DNA of 21,291 nt, from the NCBI GenBank assembly GCA_947383875.1, contig CANDEX010000024.1:1-21291 (forward strand), written 5' to 3'. This document shows, one piece after another, positions 7,856 through 15,286 of the stretch. A program made the position numbers and the translations under genes. This DNA is from an uncultured Azospirillum sp. GTDB lineage: Bacteria; Pseudomonadota; Alphaproteobacteria; RF32; CAG-239. The first letter of the stretch is position 1. Each line of letters opens with the position of its first letter. The notes under the pieces are model-generated. The model was given only the letters and a program-made list of their open reading frames with translations, ran no database searches and was not told the origin of the DNA.

Positions 7856-9259
7856 ATGGAAAATACTGATTATATGCAAAATCCGGAATTCAAAGACTGG
7901 TTAAAATCAATAGGCTTTGATGAAAAAGCTTTGCAAGATCAAATCAACAACGATGATTATGGCCGTTTAGATGACTTAATTCACCGTTTTGAAGAAAAGA
8001 AACGAAAAGATGAAGACAACTACATGACCTTTTCGCAAAAAGCAAATGACGGCAATCCGGGTAATGAATTAGATACCTATTATAAAGATTGGTGCGAAAA
8101 AGAACATCAACCGCCTTATGTTTATGAAAATACCAATGAAGAATCCCCTGCTTATGGTATGAAATACTATAAAACACCGGAAGATAAGGCCGCAGGAAAA
8201 CCCGCAGCTCGCGCTTTATATCACGACAAGAAAAATGTTGAAGTCGAATGCGCTGACGATAAAGGACCTGATTATGAATTTATTGATGCTTTGGTACGCA
8301 AAGCCGCTTTAGACGGTCAACCGGGGATTAAATTTGGTGAAGAAATGACCCCGGAATTTGCCAACAAGCTGGCAGCTGCCTGTGTCAAATACGGCTTGAA
8401 GATGAAAAATCAACCGGAAAAAATCGATGTCAGCGAATTTGCTGATCAGCTCACACCGGAACAAAAAGCCAACATTGATAAATATAATGCCGGTGAAAAG
8501 CTTTATATGGACAAGTACAGCCAGAAAGTTGCCATCGCCAAAGATTATGCCGCTCACGGCGTAAAAGAAGCTGATGTCAGCAAACATAAAGATCCTACAG
8601 AACAAGCTGCATGGCTGGCTGCCAATAAAGAAGCAGGAATTACACCTAAAGGCGGAAAATCTTTTTACAGTTTGCATGATGACCAATTACGCACTCTGCC
8701 GGAAGCTGCAAAAACACAATTAAAAACACATAATACTGAAAATGTTGCCAAATTGTATGAAAGCGCAAAAAAACTTGCAGATATCTATAAACAGGATAAC
8801 CCCGGCAAAGCATTTGATTTGTCAACCAGCCAATTCCAAGACCCAAAATCAGCCGCGCTGATGTATGCCGCTTACACTGCTGCCGGCGTACCTGTTACCG
8901 GAATAGATAAGGTTACGGAAAAGACGCAGGGTATGTTCCAAACAGAGACCCAAGGCTATATGCCGGAAGAAGCCCGTAATATTGTTGCTGATTATAACTA
9001 TGGTGTTCGCAAACAACAAGTTCGCGGCATGAGACAGGAGCAAAAACAGGCTTATCAGGATGCAGTGAGCGTAGATGAACCAAACCGCACGGCAGAACAG
9101 CAGCTGACTGTTGATCGCCGTCAGGAAAGGCTTGAAACTCTTCAGGCTCGCCGAAGAGTTCAAAATGGCAACGCTACAGATGCGGATAAAGATCACCTCA
9201 AAAATCGAGGAAACGCTTTGGATGAATTTCGAAAACGTCAACAGGGCGGCAGATCATAA
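7856..9259 (+). CDS. Unrecognised soluble protein with three diverged helical modules
   Basis: The 467-residue protein starts at the ATG at 7856 (GGGGA 6 nt upstream; a TTG at 7838 is in frame but unsupported). It is hydrophilic and charged, with no signal peptide or transmembrane segment, so probably cytoplasmic or exported by another route. By eye there are three diverged copies of a helical module, with cores at residues 165-184, 246-266 and 329-349. Each reads roughly (D/T)P..A..LAAA...G(I/V/L), and they lie 81 and 83 residues apart. Each core is preceded by a helix and, in copies 1 and 3, a PGx(K/A)F turn. The C-terminus (about 385-467) is rich in Arg and Gln and probably coiled coil. 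I do not recognise the family; similar modules occur in large polyvalent proteins of mobile elements, but that link is tentative. Confidence 0.8.
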   Translation: MENTDYMQNPEFKDWLKSIGFDEKALQDQINNDDYGRLDDLIHRFEEKKRKDEDNYMTFSQKANDGNPGNELDTYYKDWCEKEHQPPYVYENTNEESPAYGMKYYKTPEDKAAGKPAARALYHDKKNVEVECADDKGPDYEFIDALVRKAALDGQPGIKFGEEMTPEFANKLAAACVKYGLKMKNQPEKIDVSEFADQLTPEQKANIDKYNAGEKLYMDKYSQKVAIAKDYAAHGVKEADVSKHKDPTEQAAWLAANKEAGITPKGGKSFYSLHDDQLRTLPEAAKTQLKTHNTENVAKLYESAKKLADIYKQDNPGKAFDLSTSQFQDPKSAALMYAAYTAAGVPVTGIDKVTEKTQGMFQTETQGYMPEEARNIVADYNYGVRKQQVRGMRQEQKQAYQDAVSVDEPNRTAEQQLTVDRRQERLETLQARRRVQNGNATDADKDHLKNRGNALDEFRKRQQGGRS

Positions 9260-9261
9260 AG

Positions 9262-9297
9262 AAAATCCCCGCGAAAATATTTCGGCGGGGATTTTTT
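9262..9297. terminator. Bidirectional intrinsic terminator
   Basis: An 11-bp perfect stem pairs AAAATCCCCGC (9262-9272) with GCGGGGATTTT (9285-9295). A smaller GAAA/TTTC pairing sits in the loop, and a T-run follows on the plus strand. It lies between the convergent stops at 9259 and 9296 and can serve both the module-protein gene and mutY. Confidence 0.85.
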
Positions 9298-10300
9298 ATT
9301 TCTCCAACAGCGGAAAAACCTTTTTCATCAGCGTGGAAAAAGGATAATTTTTAAGTTCCGACAACGATATAAATTTGCCGTCCGAATTGAGTTGTTCGCA
9401 ATAAATAATACATGGAGTCAACAGCAATTTGAAATGGGTAAACACATGGGTAATTTTTTTATCCGACAATGTTTTATTCATTTCGGGAAACAACTCCTCC
9501 TCATCACTCCAAGGAAATTCATACAGGCCCGATAAAAGCCCTTTTTCCGTACGCTGACGGATATAAATTTCGCCTTTAGAGTTATATATCAGATAGACTG
9601 TTCCATGTTTGACTTTTTTCTCCGGCTTTTTACGCTGGGGAATATTTTCCAACTGCGGACTGTTTTTAGACAAGCAGCTCTCTTGCCACGGACAAAGAAG
9701 ACATTGCGGCTTTTTCGGCGTGCAGACCATTGCTCCTAAATCCATTATCGCAGAAGCATAATCGGCCGGATTTTCTTTATCGGTCAGGGCTTCCGCTTTT
9801 TCACGTATTAGAGGCATTATCTCCGTCAGAGGTTCCGTCATATGATATAACCGACAAATAACCCGCATAACGTTACCATCAATAACGGTTTCCGGCTGAT
9901 TAAAAGCCAGAGCCAAAAAACTGGCTACAGTATAAGGACCGATGCCTTTCAGTTTCAAAACATCATCACGGCGCGAAGGAAATTCTCCTCCAAAAGTTTC
10001 TACAATCATTTTAGCTGTTGCGTGCAGTGAGCGAGCGCGGCTATAATATCCCAATCCTTGCCAATACAGATAAACTTCATCCAACGGCGCGGCAGCTAAA
10101 GCCTGAACAGATGGAAAACGTTCCATAAAACGATAAAAATATGGAATAACTGTCTTAACGGTGGTCTGTTGCAGCATCAGCTCAGATACTAAAATAACAT
10201 AAGGGTCAGGATGCGCACCACCTTTAAAACGCCAAGGAAGCTCCCTACCGTTGTGCTTATACCATTCCAGAAGTTGTTGAGATGAAATTTGTTTTGTCAT
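9296..10300 (-). CDS. mutY: Adenine DNA glycosylase MutY
   Basis: Removes adenine mispaired with 8-oxoguanine in base-excision repair. The protein has 334 residues. Visible features are SELMLQQTTV (39-48) with the catalytic glutamate E40, the helix-hairpin-helix LKGIGPYTVAS (117-127), the catalytic aspartate D141 in VIDGNV, and a [4Fe-4S] cluster motif C193-X6-C200-X2-C203-X5-C209. The C-terminal Nudix-like domain (about 226-334) recognises 8-oxoguanine. No ribosome-binding site is visible before the ATG at 10298-10300. A TATAAT lies 7 nt upstream of it, which suggests a leaderless transcript. Confidence 0.93.
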   Translation of the reverse strand: MTKQISSQQLLEWYKHNGRELPWRFKGGAHPDPYVILVSELMLQQTTVKTVIPYFYRFMERFPSVQALAAAPLDEVYLYWQGLGYYSRARSLHATAKMIVETFGGEFPSRRDDVLKLKGIGPYTVASFLALAFNQPETVIDGNVMRVICRLYHMTEPLTEIMPLIREKAEALTDKENPADYASAIMDLGAMVCTPKKPQCLLCPWQESCLSKNSPQLENIPQRKKPEKKVKHGTVYLIYNSKGEIYIRQRTEKGLLSGLYEFPWSDEEELFPEMNKTLSDKKITHVFTHFKLLLTPCIIYCEQLNSDGKFISLSELKNYPFSTLMKKVFPLLEK

Positions 10301-10307
10301 GCTTGTG

Positions 10308-10313
10308 ATTATA
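10308..10313 (-). promoter_or_regulatory. Candidate -10 element placing transcription start at the mutY ATG
   Basis: A perfect TATAAT on the minus strand is followed by CACAAGC and then ATG. Normal -10 spacing puts +1 at or next to the A of the start codon. No good -35 is visible about 17 bp upstream, so confidence is limited. Confidence 0.35.
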
Positions 10314-10392
10314 GCGATAATTTATGTTTTGAAAAGGAATAAATTAAGGCTGTGCTGAGAGTTGATTTTCAGAGGGGAAAGAAGAAAAGCCA

Positions 10393-10452
10393 CGCAGGCG
10401 TACTCCCGTCCGCCTCTCCTCCTGGTCGAACTCCTTCTTCGGTAGTTCGAGC
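10393..10452 (-). other. GC-rich structured intergenic segment, possible RNA element
   Basis: The segment between mutY and tRNA-Thr is clearly richer in G and C than its surroundings. Read on the minus strand, it can form TCGAACT/AGTTCGA (10426-10432 with 10444-10450) and AGGCG/CGCCT (10396-10400 with 10411-10415). The second extends through AC/GT to a GGGA tetraloop of GNRA type. Possible readings are a small RNA, a repeat element, or decayed tRNA-linked sequence. No promoter of its own is evident. Confidence 0.35.
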
Positions 10453-10503
10453 TGTCTTTAATCATGGCACCATAAAAAAACCTCCACAAGGGAGGTTTTT
10501 TTA

Positions 10504-10532
<29 letters not shown>
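10440..10532. repeat. Inverted partial duplication of the tRNA-Thr 3' half
   Basis: Two blocks of inverted repeat are collinear. CGGTAGTTCGAG (10440-10451) matches the complement of the tRNA T-arm region at 10521-10532. GGCACCATAAAAAAACCTCC (10466-10485) is the exact reverse complement of 10491-10510, which covers the tRNA CCA end and its tail. The intervening 14 and 10 nt differ. The left copy cannot fold as a tRNA. Confidence 0.7.
10466..10510. terminator. tRNA-Thr terminator within a 20-bp perfect hairpin
   Basis: The core CCTCC/GGAGG stem (10481-10485 with 10491-10495) and 5-nt loop are flanked by seven A and seven T, giving a U-tract in both directions. Pairing continues through the tRNA 3' GGCACCA, so the readthrough RNA would sequester the mature 3' end of the tRNA. 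On the minus strand it acts directly after tRNA-Thr. Confidence 0.75.
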
Positions 10533-10579
<47 letters not shown>

Positions 10580-10580
10580 A

Positions 10581-10640
10581 ATGCTGATAAATTACATAGT
10601 TGCTTAAAAAAATGCAAGCATAATTTATCATTTTCAGCAT
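10581..10640. repeat. Long AT-rich imperfect inverted repeat between the channel gene and the tRNA
   Basis: ATGC plus TGATAAATTA (10581-10594) pairs with TAATTTATCA (10621-10630) and GCAT (10637-10640) across a 6-nt bulge. The loop contains TTGCTT/AAGCA. It may end transcription of the channel operon. The right arm also holds a possible tRNA promoter on the minus strand (TTGCAT 10612-10617, 17 nt, TAATTT 10589-10594). Confidence 0.5.
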
Positions 10641-10653
10641 AATTTCTGTATCA

Positions 10654-13143
10654 TTACCCTTCAGCTTCCGCCTTTGGAGTTTCAGCAGCACGGCGAGCGG
10701 CACGTCTTTTGGCGTAGAACTGGTTATCCTCAGCCACTTTTTCACCCGAGTGGACAACAACCTGCGGAAACGGAATTTCAATTCCCTCTTCGATAAATCT
10801 CTCATTTATCTCATAGCGGATTTCACTGGGAATACGCCAGCCATTCCAAATATTACTGGTATAGCAGCGTAATTCAAAATCCAAACTGCTGGTGCCAAAG
10901 TCTTTAAATAGAACATATGGTGCCGGATTCTTGAGTACATATTTGTTTTTCGCCGCGATATCTAACAAAATTTCAGTCACTTTTTTGACATCCGAACCAT
11001 AAGCCACTCCAATGCTTATGGCCTGACGAGACCAGTTATTTCCATGGGTCAGGTTGGTAACGGAGCTGGACAACAGGGTTGCATTCGGAATGATAAGACT
11101 GGCCTTCTTAAATGTTTCGATTTCTGTCGAACGAATGTTAATTTGTTTTACCTGTCCTTCTTCTCCGGCAATTATAACCCAGTCACCAACTTTAATCGGA
11201 CGCTCAAACAAAATAATTATGCCTGACACAAAGTTATTAATAACATTTTGCAAACCAAAACCAATACCTACTGACAAAGCAGAAGCAATCAACGCCAGGT
11301 TTGAGAGATTACCTCCCATCATGGTGATGGCAATAATCGCGGCGATGATGAAACCGACAAAACCAAAACCGGATGCTAAAGAGTGACGAATGCCGTCATC
11401 AATATCCATCTTTGCCAAAACATTATTGACTAACCTTACTTTAAGAGCTTTTACAACGGCCAAAGCCACAAAGAAAGAAACCAATCCCAGTAAAATGGCC
11501 AGAGGAGAAATTTCCACTTCTCCAACTTTGAAACCGACTAAAATCTTCTTGGCACTTTGCAGCAAAATATCCGTCGAAACGCCCCAAATGCTTAAGACGA
11601 TAAAAATACCGGCCAAAACAAAAAGCGGATCAACAATTAAATTTGACCAAAAATCGATTTTTGAAACAATTTTTCGGCGCAACTTAAACGTCTTAACCCA
11701 GAAACGCATCAGTAACACCCGATGCAAAAATTCGCCTAAGGCCTTACGCAGAACTAACAACAATCCCAAACTAACCGCGGTTAGCAAGAAGCGATTAAAA
11801 ATAAAAGCAGACAAACGTGCGTAACCGAAAAGTGAAATGCCAAAGGCCGCTACCACAAAAAATACGGTTGAAAACGTTATTTTGAAAGCCAGGTTGACTT
11901 GTGCATCTTCTTCAGGATTTTCCGGTTCGCCTTCCTCTGGTTCTCTATCATCTATCCCGTCCCAGAGGTAACGCTTCACGACTAAAATAATGCATAATCC
12001 TTTAACCGCGCTGGCAAAAACACTAATGTAATTTATCAACTCGACAGGGTAATTGGCTGAAGTCGCAATGTGTTGCAGAAAAGAAACAATCCCCAGCATA
12101 AAAACGGAAAAATATAATGCAGAGGTCATCCGTTTTGCTTTTTCGGTATCAACATTAATTAATCGCCATTTTCCGTTATACGGTGCAAAGCAAACCCGCG
12201 AGATAGCTCGCGCCAACACAACCAGCAGCGTATAAAACAAAAAGCTGTTAATCACTATGCCGAAAAAACCGGTATTCATAATTTTGGTCGAATACATCCA
12301 TATCATAAAACCAGCGATAATTGTTGCCGGAATTACCCCATAGGCAATCGCGACAAACACTGCCGCAAAAACTTTTTTTCCATAGCGCGGATGTTCAATA
12401 TCTTTGCTGTAGCCGAAATGGCGCATAATAAATAAACGCAGCCAAATTCCGAGCCACAAAGATAACAGAGCCACCAGCAAAACCGGAATGATATTAGATT
12501 TAACACCGGCTTGCTGTTCCTCATCCAACCCTTGATACCATTTTATCGGTGATTCCAAAATATCCAAAGAAAATTCAACAAACAACGTTGTACCATGGAA
12601 GAAATTTGACGGATAAATCAACGGCTGCTGGTAGGCCAGTAGACTCCCCAGTAATTGAGAATTACGAACATTAATAATTAAGGTATCTAATTCATCAATC
12701 TTTGCCAACAAGACATCAACTTCTGCAATCTGCGCCTTTTGGAACGATGCTTCTTCATTAAATTCTTTACGCTTATTGGCTATTGCATCAAGCTCTTTAC
12801 CGCCATCGGATGGTTCAGGCCCTAAAGCTTCTATTCTTTTTTGCACAAACTCCAATTCACGTTCATTCTGCTTTTTAGAATCAGAAAGCTTGGTGCGGGT
12901 TTCGCTTAGCAGCTTGACATCAGCACTCAATGCAGATGAAGCAGCATTACTGCTTTTCAGCTGATTTTCCATAACCGATAACCGACGGCTGATTTCAGCA
13001 TAGTTAATTTCGGTATTTTTGAGACTGTCAACGACTTTCGTGACGGCATCAATTTCCCTATTGGCAATTTCTGCGGCGGCCGAACCTGCAACCATCCCCC
13101 AGAAAGCTATGCTTAAAAACAAAACCCGCGCAAAGTTAATCAT
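10654..13143 (-). CDS. Large MscS-family mechanosensitive channel with DUF3772-like periplasmic domain
   Basis: The 829-residue protein begins with a signal peptide (1-24, ending SAAA). A periplasmic coiled-coil region follows (about 25-165) whose LGPEPS segment (108-113) resembles DUF3772. Next come about ten hydrophobic segments between 215 and 615, interrupted by an acidic cytoplasmic-type loop (398-415). The MscS core (about 585-800) includes a pore helix rich in Gly and Ala (LIASALSVGIGFGLQNVINN, 618-637), ERPIKVGDWV (647-656) and the beta domain IRSTEIETF (670-678). Such channels open under membrane tension to release solutes on osmotic downshock. The ATG has AGGAG 8 nt upstream. It starts 11 nt after the stop of the dehydrogenase-like gene, suggesting co-transcription. 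Confidence 0.9.
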   Translation of the reverse strand: MINFARVLFLSIAFWGMVAGSAAAEIANREIDAVTKVVDSLKNTEINYAEISRRLSVMENQLKSSNAASSALSADVKLLSETRTKLSDSKKQNERELEFVQKRIEALGPEPSDGGKELDAIANKRKEFNEEASFQKAQIAEVDVLLAKIDELDTLIINVRNSQLLGSLLAYQQPLIYPSNFFHGTTLFVEFSLDILESPIKWYQGLDEEQQAGVKSNIIPVLLVALLSLWLGIWLRLFIMRHFGYSKDIEHPRYGKKVFAAVFVAIAYGVIPATIIAGFMIWMYSTKIMNTGFFGIVINSFLFYTLLVVLARAISRVCFAPYNGKWRLINVDTEKAKRMTSALYFSVFMLGIVSFLQHIATSANYPVELINYISVFASAVKGLCIILVVKRYLWDGIDDREPEEGEPENPEEDAQVNLAFKITFSTVFFVVAAFGISLFGYARLSAFIFNRFLLTAVSLGLLLVLRKALGEFLHRVLLMRFWVKTFKLRRKIVSKIDFWSNLIVDPLFVLAGIFIVLSIWGVSTDILLQSAKKILVGFKVGEVEISPLAILLGLVSFFVALAVVKALKVRLVNNVLAKMDIDDGIRHSLASGFGFVGFIIAAIIAITMMGGNLSNLALIASALSVGIGFGLQNVINNFVSGIIILFERPIKVGDWVIIAGEEGQVKQINIRSTEIETFKKASLIIPNATLLSSSVTNLTHGNNWSRQAISIGVAYGSDVKKVTEILLDIAAKNKYVLKNPAPYVLFKDFGTSSLDFELRCYTSNIWNGWRIPSEIRYEINERFIEEGIEIPFPQVVVHSGEKVAEDNQFYAKRRAARRAAETPKAEAEG

Positions 13144-13154
13144 TAACCAAACTC

Positions 13155-14171
13155 CTAGTTGACTGACGCCTTATTCATCATTAATTTCATTACCTCAAAC
13201 GCATTTTTAGCAACGCCGGCACGCAAGTCATCAGCTACACACCAGAAACTAAATCCGTTTTCAACAGAAGCATCTTGCCGCAGACGGCTGACATAAATGT
13301 CATTTTCACCTTGAACATCGGCCAGAGTTACATAACCGCCATCCAAATTTTTATCAAAAACAATTACTCCGGGAGTCTGCTTCATCAATTTTCGGACATC
13401 GTCAACATCGACCTCATGCTCGCATTCCACATTCACAAACAATCCGGTGCCAATAAATGCGGGAACAATTGCACAATTGGCGTGAACTTTAACTCCTCCG
13501 CCCAGAATTTTTTTAGTTTCGGCGTTCATTGCCCACTCGCATTGGGTTTCTTCCCCGATAAATTCTCCAATCTGAGGAATAATATTAAAAGCAATCTGCT
13601 TGTTAAACACTTTTTGGCTGTCTGCCAACGTATCATTCATATAAATACGACGGATTTGTGAAAACAATTCATCCATAGCTGCTTTGCCGTAAACAGAAGT
13701 GGATGTATAAGTCGAGATAACCAAGCGACTGAGAGCATATTCCGCATTAACCTTCTGCAACGGCACCAACATTTGTGTAACGGCAGCAGACGGTACTGCA
13801 ACCAACCCTCTGCGGGCTTCAGAGATTTGTCTGTCATTATAGCCGGCGATAACCAAAGGCACATCCGCATCACTGACAAATGCCGTCGAACAATCTATAA
13901 CTTTGCAATTTTTAGCCAAAGCTTTGGGTGCAAACTGTTTAGATATTTCAGCGGTTGATGCAAATAAAACAATATCAGCCTGAGCAAAGTCAAAATCATT
14001 GAGGTTTTTGACATCCAAATCCTCTTCTTCGCCGTAAGAGACCATATTTCCCAAAGGGGAACCAGGTTCCAAAGCAATAATATCGGCGGCACGAAAGCCG
14101 TTTTCTTCCAAAAAACTTAAAATTTCGCGTCCTACGGTTTCCTGAACGCCAACAACTGCAATTTTATTCAT
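13155..14171 (-). CDS. Aspartate-semialdehyde dehydrogenase homologue lacking catalytic residues (Usg-like)
   Basis: The fold and length (338 residues) match Asd: KIAVVG start, GKAAMDELFSQ (162-172), QIAFNIIPQI (192-201), GGYVTLADV and SRLRQDASVENG near the end. The expected catalytic Cys in NPNCST is replaced, the segment here reading AVPSAAVTQ (125-133) with A129 at the Cys position. STYQS reads STYTS (T156). The RVPVFIGH segment has lost its Arg and His (I235, T242). The nucleotide-binding GATGxVG reads GVQETVG. It cannot be a normal Asd. The AVP active-site segment recalls E. coli Usg, a non-catalytic relative. The ATG at 14171 is preferred to 14189, because AAGGA lies 7 nt upstream and Asd proteins begin at this point. 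Confidence 0.8.
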   Translation of the reverse strand: MNKIAVVGVQETVGREILSFLEENGFRAADIIALEPGSPLGNMVSYGEEEDLDVKNLNDFDFAQADIVLFASTAEISKQFAPKALAKNCKVIDCSTAFVSDADVPLVIAGYNDRQISEARRGLVAVPSAAVTQMLVPLQKVNAEYALSRLVISTYTSTSVYGKAAMDELFSQIRRIYMNDTLADSQKVFNKQIAFNIIPQIGEFIGEETQCEWAMNAETKKILGGGVKVHANCAIVPAFIGTGLFVNVECEHEVDVDDVRKLMKQTPGVIVFDKNLDGGYVTLADVQGENDIYVSRLRQDASVENGFSFWCVADDLRAGVAKNAFEVMKLMMNKASVN

Positions 14172-14271
14172 TCTCTTATCCTTATTCATTACTTTCTTTG
14201 CGCTGATATTACATCAGAAATTCTTTATAATATGATAATTTTTACAACAATTTTACAAACAACAAAGCTTA

Positions 14272-15069
14272 TCAGCGATTAAAACGATTTTTCAGACGGC
14301 GTTTATTTTGTTTGTATTTTTCAATCCCCAGAGCTGCACCGATATTAATCAACCGGCGGCGCAACTTAAACAACAGGTTATGCAGACCATTACGTAACAT
14401 AACTGACGGTTTAAGCCGAAAATCTCTTAAAATTTCTTCAAACAAAGCAGGATCTCCCTGCCATTCATATTTAATATCAGAAAAAGCTTCTATCCGAATG
14501 ATATCCGCCGCAGGCTGCCAACGACGAAAACGGTGAGGCTCATTAAAAAGGGATACCTCAAGTAAACTGAGATGTTTATCGGGAAACAGGGCTTGTATTT
14601 GACGAAACTGCGCTTCCAATATTTTATCGTCAACTACCTCTTTAGCGTAGACAATATTATTAATGTCGACACCGCTTCCGGGGCGAACGGTGCTCACTCG
14701 AAACAGCAGGATATCTTTTGAGCGTTCAATTTCGGCAAACAGACGTTCAATCCGGCGTTCATATTTTTTCTTAATGCCATCATAGCTTTTTTCTAACGGC
14801 ACATTATGCGGAAAATCATGCCAAAATCCGATACCGCTGCCTCGGTCGTAATAAATATCCGTCTGGTCAGATTCTTGACATTTATATTCCATATTTTCCT
14901 GCAGCATGAAACCAGAAAACCGGGTTGCCAGCTGATGATAAATTTTACCCAAATCCAGTGTCAAAATCCAATCAAACGGCAATGACTCAGGCTGCCGTTT
15001 AAACTGTCGCAAATTTTGCGATGTTTTACAGACGGCACCAACCGGAATTATTAAATCATATTTTTTCAT
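14272..15069 (-). CDS. DUF1796 papain-like cysteine peptidase family protein
   Basis: Protein of 265 residues from the ATG at 15067-15069, preceded by a purine-rich GGGGGAAGGG stretch; the open frame to 15105 has no better start. The N-terminal IIPVGAVCKTSQNL, followed by the SLPFDWIL motif, is the hallmark of DUF1796, with a candidate nucleophilic cysteine (C14) and WHDFP (about 103-107) holding a possible histidine. The basic C-terminus is rich in Arg and Lys. Members are often found near glycan or surface-polymer genes, but their substrates are not established. There is no signal peptide. It is a single gene, transcribed away from the phage-derived cassette. Confidence 0.7.
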   Translation of the reverse strand: MKKYDLIIPVGAVCKTSQNLRQFKRQPESLPFDWILTLDLGKIYHQLATRFSGFMLQENMEYKCQESDQTDIYYDRGSGIGFWHDFPHNVPLEKSYDGIKKKYERRIERLFAEIERSKDILLFRVSTVRPGSGVDINNIVYAKEVVDDKILEAQFRQIQALFPDKHLSLLEVSLFNEPHRFRRWQPAADIIRIEAFSDIKYEWQGDPALFEEILRDFRLKPSVMLRNGLHNLLFKLRRRLINIGAALGIEKYKQNKRRLKNRFNR

Positions 15070-15130
15070 ACCCTTCCCCCAGAATAATCTGTGAAACTTT
15101 AACAAAACGAAATATGCCTGTCAATTTTAT

Positions 15131-15150
15131 TTATCCACAATGATATTGTG
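15131..15150. promoter_or_regulatory. Palindrome overlapping a DnaA-box-like site
   Basis: TTATCCACAA (15131-15140) contains a perfect TTATCCACA DnaA-box consensus. The 15-bp palindrome CACAATGATATTGTG (15136-15150) overlaps it and ends 14 bp before the -35 of the cassette promoter. It could be an operator for a repressor or for DnaA; with only one box, an origin is unlikely. Confidence 0.4.
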
Positions 15151-15164
15151 TAGGAAATTCTTCC

Positions 15165-15193
15165 TTGACAATGATTCATTTTTATGTTATTCG
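15165..15193 (+). promoter_or_regulatory. Candidate promoter upstream of the tail-fibre cassette
   Basis: A perfect TTGACA -35 (15165-15170) is followed after 17 bp by TATTCG (15188-15193), a weak -10. Transcription would start near 15200 and meet the terminator at 15237-15260 within about 60 nt, implying a short RNA or an attenuated leader. Confidence 0.4.
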
Positions 15194-15236
15194 TAAAATG
15201 CCACTTGGGATTAGTGTGCCCAAAATAAATATTACA

Positions 15237-15260
15237 GCCTCCGTCAGCGGAGGCTTTTTT
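15237..15260 (+). terminator. Intrinsic terminator before the tail-fibre gene
   Basis: GCCTCCG (15237-15243) and CGGAGGC (15248-15254) form a 7-bp stem with a TCAG loop, followed by six T. It sits between the candidate promoter and the tail-fibre ribosome-binding site, as terminators often precede tail-fibre genes in phages. It may instead work as an attenuator. Confidence 0.8.
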
Positions 15261-15286
15261 CATTTTAAAATATCAAGGAGAAAATC

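Noticed and set aside
10440..10472. A second tRNA gene on the plus strand
   Set aside because: It has a T-loop-like TTCGAG and a CCA end, but the T-stem does not pair and no matching 5' acceptor strand exists.
11390..11824. Plus-strand 144-residue open frame
   Set aside because: Lies fully antisense to the MscS-family channel gene, is low-complexity basic sequence and lacks a ribosome-binding site.
13275..13661. Plus-strand 128-residue open frame
   Set aside because: Antisense shadow of the dehydrogenase-like gene, whose homology is clear.
15131..15140. Possible replication origin at the DnaA-box-like site
   Set aside because: Only one box is present, with no cluster, no AT-rich unwinding element layout and no replication gene nearby.
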